Positions 6,190 through 12,400 of a DNA stretch of 14,474 nt are shown here, piece by piece. Numbering within the stretch: the stretch's first letter is position 1; each line of letters starts with the position of its first letter. Origin of the DNA: Candidatus Woesearchaeota archaeon (GTDB lineage: Archaea; Nanobdellota; Nanobdellia; Woesearchaeales; JACPBV01). The translations under genes were made by a program, and so were the position numbers. Location: positions 1 through 14,474 of the forward strand of contig JAHWHQ010000049.1 of NCBI GenBank assembly GCA_019323195.1. The letters are read 5' to 3'. The notes beneath the pieces were generated by a model. It searched no databases, was not told the origin of the DNA, and saw only the letters and a list, made by a program, of their open reading frames with translations.

Positions 6190-6337
6190 AATTTCTTATC
6201 CTGCGTCATACTTCCCTCCCCCCACTCCGCTCATCTGCTTCTTTCAGTTGCCAGAAAGACTTGATGACATCTCTGATGTTCGCTCGTAGGGGTCGGTTTG
6301 GGTAAGTGATGCAAGTTGCGATGTTAAACGAACTTTA
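6186..6337 (-). pseudogene. possible remnant of a two-gene operon junction
   Basis: On the minus strand an open stretch of 42 codons (6206-6334) has no ATG, GTG or TTG start but reads like the C-terminus of a protein (NIRDVIKSFWQLKEADERSG, then a stop). Its stop TGA overlaps an ATG (GTATGA), and a strong Shine-Dalgarno-like GGGGGGAGGG lies a few bases before that ATG. The second frame reads MTQDKKF and then hits a stop (6186-6209). An overlapping stop/start with an embedded ribosome-binding site is the usual look of an operon junction, yet both genes are cut short. It may be a decayed gene pair or the end of a lost mobile element. Alternative: chance open reading in a non-coding RNA or spacer. 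Confidence 0.25.
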
Positions 6338-6393
6338 CCAACAACCTATCCCAAGATCATCTCCAAAATGGCAATTATAACCATATAACCACA
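6190..6393. other. gene-free spacer between divergent blocks
   Basis: No intact gene is visible here on either strand. It contains the possible minus-strand remnant described at 6186-6337, a short hairpin CTTTC/GAAAG (6241-6258), and a longer imperfect pairing of TTGGGTAAG (near 6298-6306) with CTTTACCAA (near 6333-6341). It is less AT-rich than the flanking promoter regions. No tRNA or known RNA gene is recognised. Confidence 0.5.
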
Positions 6394-6403
6394 CATATAT
6401 ATA
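6394..6403 (+). promoter_or_regulatory. putative TATA element for the giant secreted protein gene
   Basis: A run of alternating AT (around ATATATATAA) lies about 100 bases before the ATG at 6500. Expected transcription would start near 6425, leaving an unusually long leader of about 75 bases for this window. The box position within the AT run is uncertain. Confidence 0.4.
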
Positions 6404-6420
6404 ATATCTTAAAAAGATAT
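6404..6420 (+). promoter_or_regulatory. AT-rich inverted repeat just downstream of the TATA element
   Basis: ATATCTT and AAGATAT form a perfect 7-base dyad with a 3-base spacer, between the TATA element and the expected transcription start. A dyad here could be an operator for a dimeric regulator or just AT-rich promoter sequence. Confidence 0.3.
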
Positions 6421-6499
6421 ATATGGGGGTGATTTTTAGTACCCACCCTGTTGTGCGGAATCTTTATTCAAATAGCTTGCTGAGCCAGATAATTGTAAA

Positions 6500-9400
6500 A
6501 TGGAGTTTTTTAGGGTTAAGGTGATCTTACTCGTCGTATCCGTATTCTTTGCTCTTAGTGCCACCTGTGCAGGAGCAGCTGATGTCCTGTTCACCAGCCC
6601 TGGTACACAGTATATCAACGTCACGTTCACTTATGCCCAGATCCAGTCGTTCTCCTTCAACGTCACAGGCAGCAATTACAGCGGCTCTTACCCGCATAAC
6701 GTCTCTATCGATGTAGGGGATGACGGGATTACTGACTGGGAATACTTCGCCTACAACTCCAACATAAGCGCCTCTGCAGACAGCGTTCTTTCTGCATGGT
6801 CTAACAACCCTGACGGATCAAACATCTATTTTGTCAACATGACCCCTTTAATAGATATTCTCGATTATGTAAGCCTTGGAAATATCGAGAATAATGATTT
6901 CACTCCAGGAGGCTCTGTCCATGACGGCACACTGGGGATGACGACAATAGACAATACCCAGCCCCAGATAATGTCCATAACCACCAATTCCTCCACAATA
7001 CACGCCTTTATACCCTCCATGGCGCCGTTCGCAGGCACTGCAGGGCTCTACATCGCAGAGGGCGGCTCGACCTATTACTGCAACAGCGAGCACAGCTTTG
7101 ACTTCATCTCCATATGCAACCTTACGGCAGAAGAGGCCATGAAGCCGGCGCATCTTGCAGGGGAGGCAAACATCACCTATTTTGCCATGGAAGAGCCTGT
7201 CACTACAACAAAGATGACAGACAGCATAAACTCCATACTGGGCAGCTGCAGCCTGCCGTGCAACATAACGATAAAGGTAACATCCCAGACAGCAGGATGG
7301 ATAACATTGTCAGGCTTCAGCATGACAGGCCCAAGCAATCCCCCGAATATGTCGGTAAGCGAAAACTCAACACACTACCTTGTAGACATATCCCCATCTG
7401 CAAACCTTACAGCCTCGGGATATCTTTACGGAGACATGCCTAATGTCTATATCGCGCCTGTTGTCGCAAAAGATGACACGACAGCATTGACAGCCAACCA
7501 GTCCCTAAGGCTTAACATGCTGAAAGACACGCTAAGGGAAGGATGGGACAACCTCACCAACAGGAGCCATCCGCTGAACTTCAATTTCTACATGCAGCCT
7601 TTTGTTGCGGATTACCTTATGGGCCAGGACAACTATTCCGTATTCATGGAGAAAGCAAGGGAGGCAACCACGGATAATATAGGGATAGAGTATCCAGGCA
7701 TTAAGGTCATAATAGACATACATGACTATTTCCCTGACACAGACTGCTCCAATACGCTGATGGACACAGCAACCCTTATCAGCGAGATAAGCATGAACGG
7801 GTTTTCAGACTCGAACATAAAGACCAGCCTATACGGCTATGACAGCGAGGTATTAAGAAACCTCCTTCTGCATGAGCTTGCGCATACCTTCATAGTGTTC
7901 CCTACAAGCGGCATGCTGTTCCATTCAGGCCATCCCGGAAGCTTTACTGACCTTGATGATTTCACCACCTATGATGCAGCCGATTCTCCTACAGGAGAAG
8001 AGGGGTATTATGAGATATATTCTATACTTAGCCAGCTAAGGCCGTTTATAGCAGAAGAGGACATAAACAGCATCCCGCCGGGGCTTTCTATACTGGGAAA
8101 GATGCTCATGGGGATATTAAGCCCGTATGCAGAAGGCAACCATACATTCTATTCAGGCAATGTGACAAGGTCAGGATACAGGTACAGCGCCACTGAAATG
8201 ACCCCTATGGGGGGTGAAAGCGCTTCTGAGCTTTACCTGCTGGCGCCTTCCACTTCCTTCTGGAACGTAATAAGCGAATCCACATACATAGGCAAGGGGG
8301 CAAACACCTCGTTCAGCATCCTGAAGAGCGGCCAGGACAACAGAGCGCTCTGGGTATTTGCAGGAGATGCAGGCAACCCGGACCATTTCAGGGTCTTCAA
8401 CCTGAATTCCAGCTCCACACAGGCTGTCCTTGATACGCCGATCATCATCCACCTTATCTCTCCTGTGCAAAACAGGATCATACACAACAATACTGCCGGA
8501 TTCTGGTGCAGGGCATCAGGAAACGCCTCAAACATAACACTATACACAGACACTAACGGAACATGGGAGGCCAAATATACCAATACTACAGGCAACGTAC
8601 TTCACCATACGATAGGAAGCATCGGGAACGGGACATACAGATGGAACTGCCTTGCCTATTCTGCAAACGGAAGCTCGTACTGGGCTGAGAGCAATTTCAC
8701 GCTTATAATACCCCCTTACATGCCCAGGTTCTCAAAGTTCACCAAGGTATGGCCTGAGCTCAGCGACCTTACAAGGGATGATGCCAAAAGCGTATCCGGC
8801 CTTATCCTGGAGATAGAGAATTACGGCAGGATATTATTCCCAAACCCGATCAACCTCACCCTTGCAGACCTTGACAGGGATGTGCATATCAAGAGCAAAC
8901 TTATCGGGGTAAATACAATAAATGAAAAAAGGCTGAACATATCAGCGCAGATAACATTCTTCAACATCTCCCACTCATACCCTTTGATATACAGGGACGG
9001 CGCATTATGCGATGACTGCATCTTCTTATCTAATGCCGGAAATAACGTAACATACAATATAAGCCATTTCAGCAACTATACAGTAGGCCCGAGCTCTGCA
9101 CTGGAGATATGGAACTCCGGCCCTGCATATACAAACGAGAACATCACCTTTTATGCCAACTACACCAACATCACATCAAATGAGCTGATAACAGGGGCAT
9201 CATGCAACATAACGTTCGGCGGAACATGGATAGCTATGAGCGAGACAGCAGATCATTACCTATACAACAGGACATTCTCCTCTACAGGGGATTACCAGTA
9301 CAATGTCAGCTGCTCAAAGACAGGCTTTGACATCCTCAACCTTTCTGACACAGCAGGCATAACCGAGAACAGCCCGCCGGCCATAACCCTTAACTCACCA

Positions 9401-12400
9401 GAGGACGGCTATAACCTGTCGGGCATGCAGTTGTCATTCAATTTCACTGCTGCTGACACCGACAGCCTCAAGAATGCCACACTGTTCGGTAATTTCTCAG
9501 GGACATGGCAGGCTAACAGCAGCAACCAGAGCGGCCTTAACGAGGGAGCTTCAGAATACAATATTATCAATGTTACCGCCCTGCCTGAAGGTGTATTTGT
9601 ATGGAATGCATATGTATGCGATGATGCAGCTGCCCCTGTCTGCGGGTTTGCTTCAGCAAACTATAGCCTTGCGGTTGACAGGACTGCCCCTGCAGTCAGC
9701 CTTGAGTCGCCTTCCAACAATACCCTAAAGGAGGATTCCAACACTGTAGTCTTCTCTTACAATGCATCTGACAGCAACCATATAGCAAACTGCTCTCTGG
9801 CAATCAACGGAATAGTAAACCTTAGCAACAATACTATAACCAAAGATGCCAGCCAGAATTTTACCTTGATCCTTGCAGACGGGAATTATACCTGGTCAGT
9901 AAACTGCACTGATTCATCCGGGAATACAGGCAATTCAGAGGAATACAACCTAAGTGTCTCCTATGCCCCCGACACTACAGCCCCTGCCTACTCAGGGATA
10001 GTAAGGAATGATTCTGCAGTATTCCAGCATGAGACTGTAAGGCTTAACACTACCTGGCAGGACAGTTCAGAGCTTAATTATTCTGTCTTCTCAACAAATA
10101 TCTCAGGCAGCTGGCAGAACTCAAGCGCTGTCCCTTTCAGCGGAGGCAATGTTTCAACCAATGTTTCCAGGATGGAGGCTGCTCCTGGAACAGCAATAGC
10201 CTGGATGTTCTATGCCAATGACAGCTCAGGCAATATGAACCATACGCCTGTGCAGGAATTTACAGTTGGAGGGGTTATCTGGAACCAGACAGCTCTTGAC
10301 CTAGGCAGTGCGGTCGAGAACGATGATGCGTTAAGCTCTGCTGTTATGTTATACAGCTACCTTAACAACACAAACGTCAATGTTTCATGCTACAGCGGAA
10401 ACTGCTCTTCATTTACCTTTAATTTCAGTACCCATGACCTGAACGATACCAATGCTGCTGTCCTGTTCAACTGCTCAACATCAGCTGCCGGCATTCTTAG
10501 AGCTAATTTCTCTGTCAACTCAAGCGAGGATCTTTTCCTGCACAATATAAGCATAAGCTGCAACATAACAGCCTTTAACGCTGCCCCCAGGGTTACATTA
10601 AACACGCCAATTAACCATATGAATATATCCTCAGCAAATATATCATTCAACTTCACTGCCAATGACAGCTCTGGCCTGAAAAGCGCTGCCTTGTATGCGA
10701 ACTTCTCAGGAACGTGGAAAGTGAATGAGACCAACCAGACAGCCCTTATAAGCAGCCAGCCAGCTTTGATCAATGTATCCAATATTCCTGACGGCAGCTT
10801 TATATGGAACATCTATGCTTGCGACGTCCTGGACCTATGCGGTTTTGCCCTTAACAACTTTACATTGACATTAGACGCAACAAGCCCTTCCATCGGTTTT
10901 GCAGGAGGCACAGAGAACAATAACACCCTTGCCAGGAGGGATTGGGTGTTTGTGAACGTCTCTGTTTCAGAGAGCAATTTTAGGAATATTACCTTTTATC
11001 TCTACAATTCATCCGGCCTTGTTAATAAGAGCGCTTATACAAGCAAGATCTACAGCATTAATTTCACTAATCTTCCAAGGGTGGTTTACTATTATAATGT
11101 CACAGTATATGATGAATTCAATCATCCTAATTCAACGGAGACAAGAATCATAAGATTAGCGCCGGACATTGTACCTCCGAATGTTACATTAATCGCTCCT
11201 CAAAACGGTTCAACACTGGCAGAGGATGTTTCGTTTCAATGCAATGTTATTGATGATATGGATATTGCCAATATAAGCCTATATGGAAACTGGTCAGCAA
11301 GCGAGGTTACTGAAGAATGGGGTGACGGGATCAGCTCAGACCATACAGGTACTATCGAGGATACATTTACAAACCTGAATGATATTATTAATGATGGACA
11401 GGAAAATCTTAATACATGGTCCTGGTCTTCGCCTATACCACATAAAGTGGCAAATACAATTATTATTAAGGCAGATCTAAGTGCAATCCCTCAAAGCGCT
11501 GTAGTCACTGATGCAACATTGTACCTTTACCAGACCGACTACCATGGATTAGAGAATACTACAAATACCATACATAAGATAATCAACAAAAACCCTGTCA
11601 TAAGCGAGGTTACAGGATTTAATGCCTCTTCATCTGAGCAATGGACAGCAGTTCCTCCAGGGACAACCCACTCTGATGTACCCCTGGGCCTGGCAGACAT
11701 TGAAGCAGAAGAGGATTCTGTCATCATCAATATCTCAAACGGCACCAAGGCATTCTCACTTACCTCTATGGTGCAGGACTGGGTGGCTGACCCTGGCTCA
11801 AACTACGGACTTCTGATAAGTGCAGAGAATGGAACATCGATAGAGACAGGCAGGACCTTTGCATCTACAGAAAACTCAAATGCCAGCATGCGACCAAGGC
11901 TTGTAATCTCGTACATAGGCAATAGCTTAAGCCTTGTCCAGAACATTAGCCTTGGAAATGAAAGCGATACAAATTATACAGCAAGCTTTGAAGTTGCCGG
12001 ATTAACTGACGGCCATTACAGCTGGAACTGCCTGGCATATGACAATGAGAGCGGATCAGCCTGGGGCGATAATGATTATATCCTTACTGTTGATGCAAAA
12101 AACCCTTCCATTGATTTTGCAGGAGGTACAGAGGATAACAACTCAAATGTCTCAAGGGATTGGGTGTTTGTTAATGTCTCTGTTATAGAGAGCAATTTTA
12201 GGAATATCACCTTTTACCTGTATAATTCCTCTGGCCTGGTGAACGAAAGTGCATATACAGACTCTACAAGAGAGATCAACTGGACAGGGCTGGGCTATGG
12301 CGTGTATTATTATAACGCTACTGCATATGATGAACTGGACCATTCCAACTCAACAGAGACAAGGATGATAATATTAGCGGAGAACACCTCATTGATCCCT

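Noticed and set aside
6262..6278. TGATGA followed by CTGATG, resembling C/D box guide RNA boxes
   Set aside because: The boxes are too close together for guide segments, and no second box pair or terminal stem is visible.
6423..6524. 33-codon plus-strand ORF overlapping the start of the giant gene
   Set aside because: It has no ribosome-binding site of its own and no protein-like pattern, and it overlaps the signal peptide region out of frame. It is probably chance, though a leader ORF is not excluded.
6518..6577. Lipoprotein signal (Cys near the end of the signal peptide)
   Set aside because: The residues before the Cys (SAT) do not match a lipobox, and a normal AGA cleavage site follows.
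8171..8595. Minus-strand open frames opposite the giant gene (also 6436-6630, 6848-7153, 10390-10812 and others)
   Set aside because: The plus-strand frame is continuous with clear domains. The minus frames are short and lack motifs.
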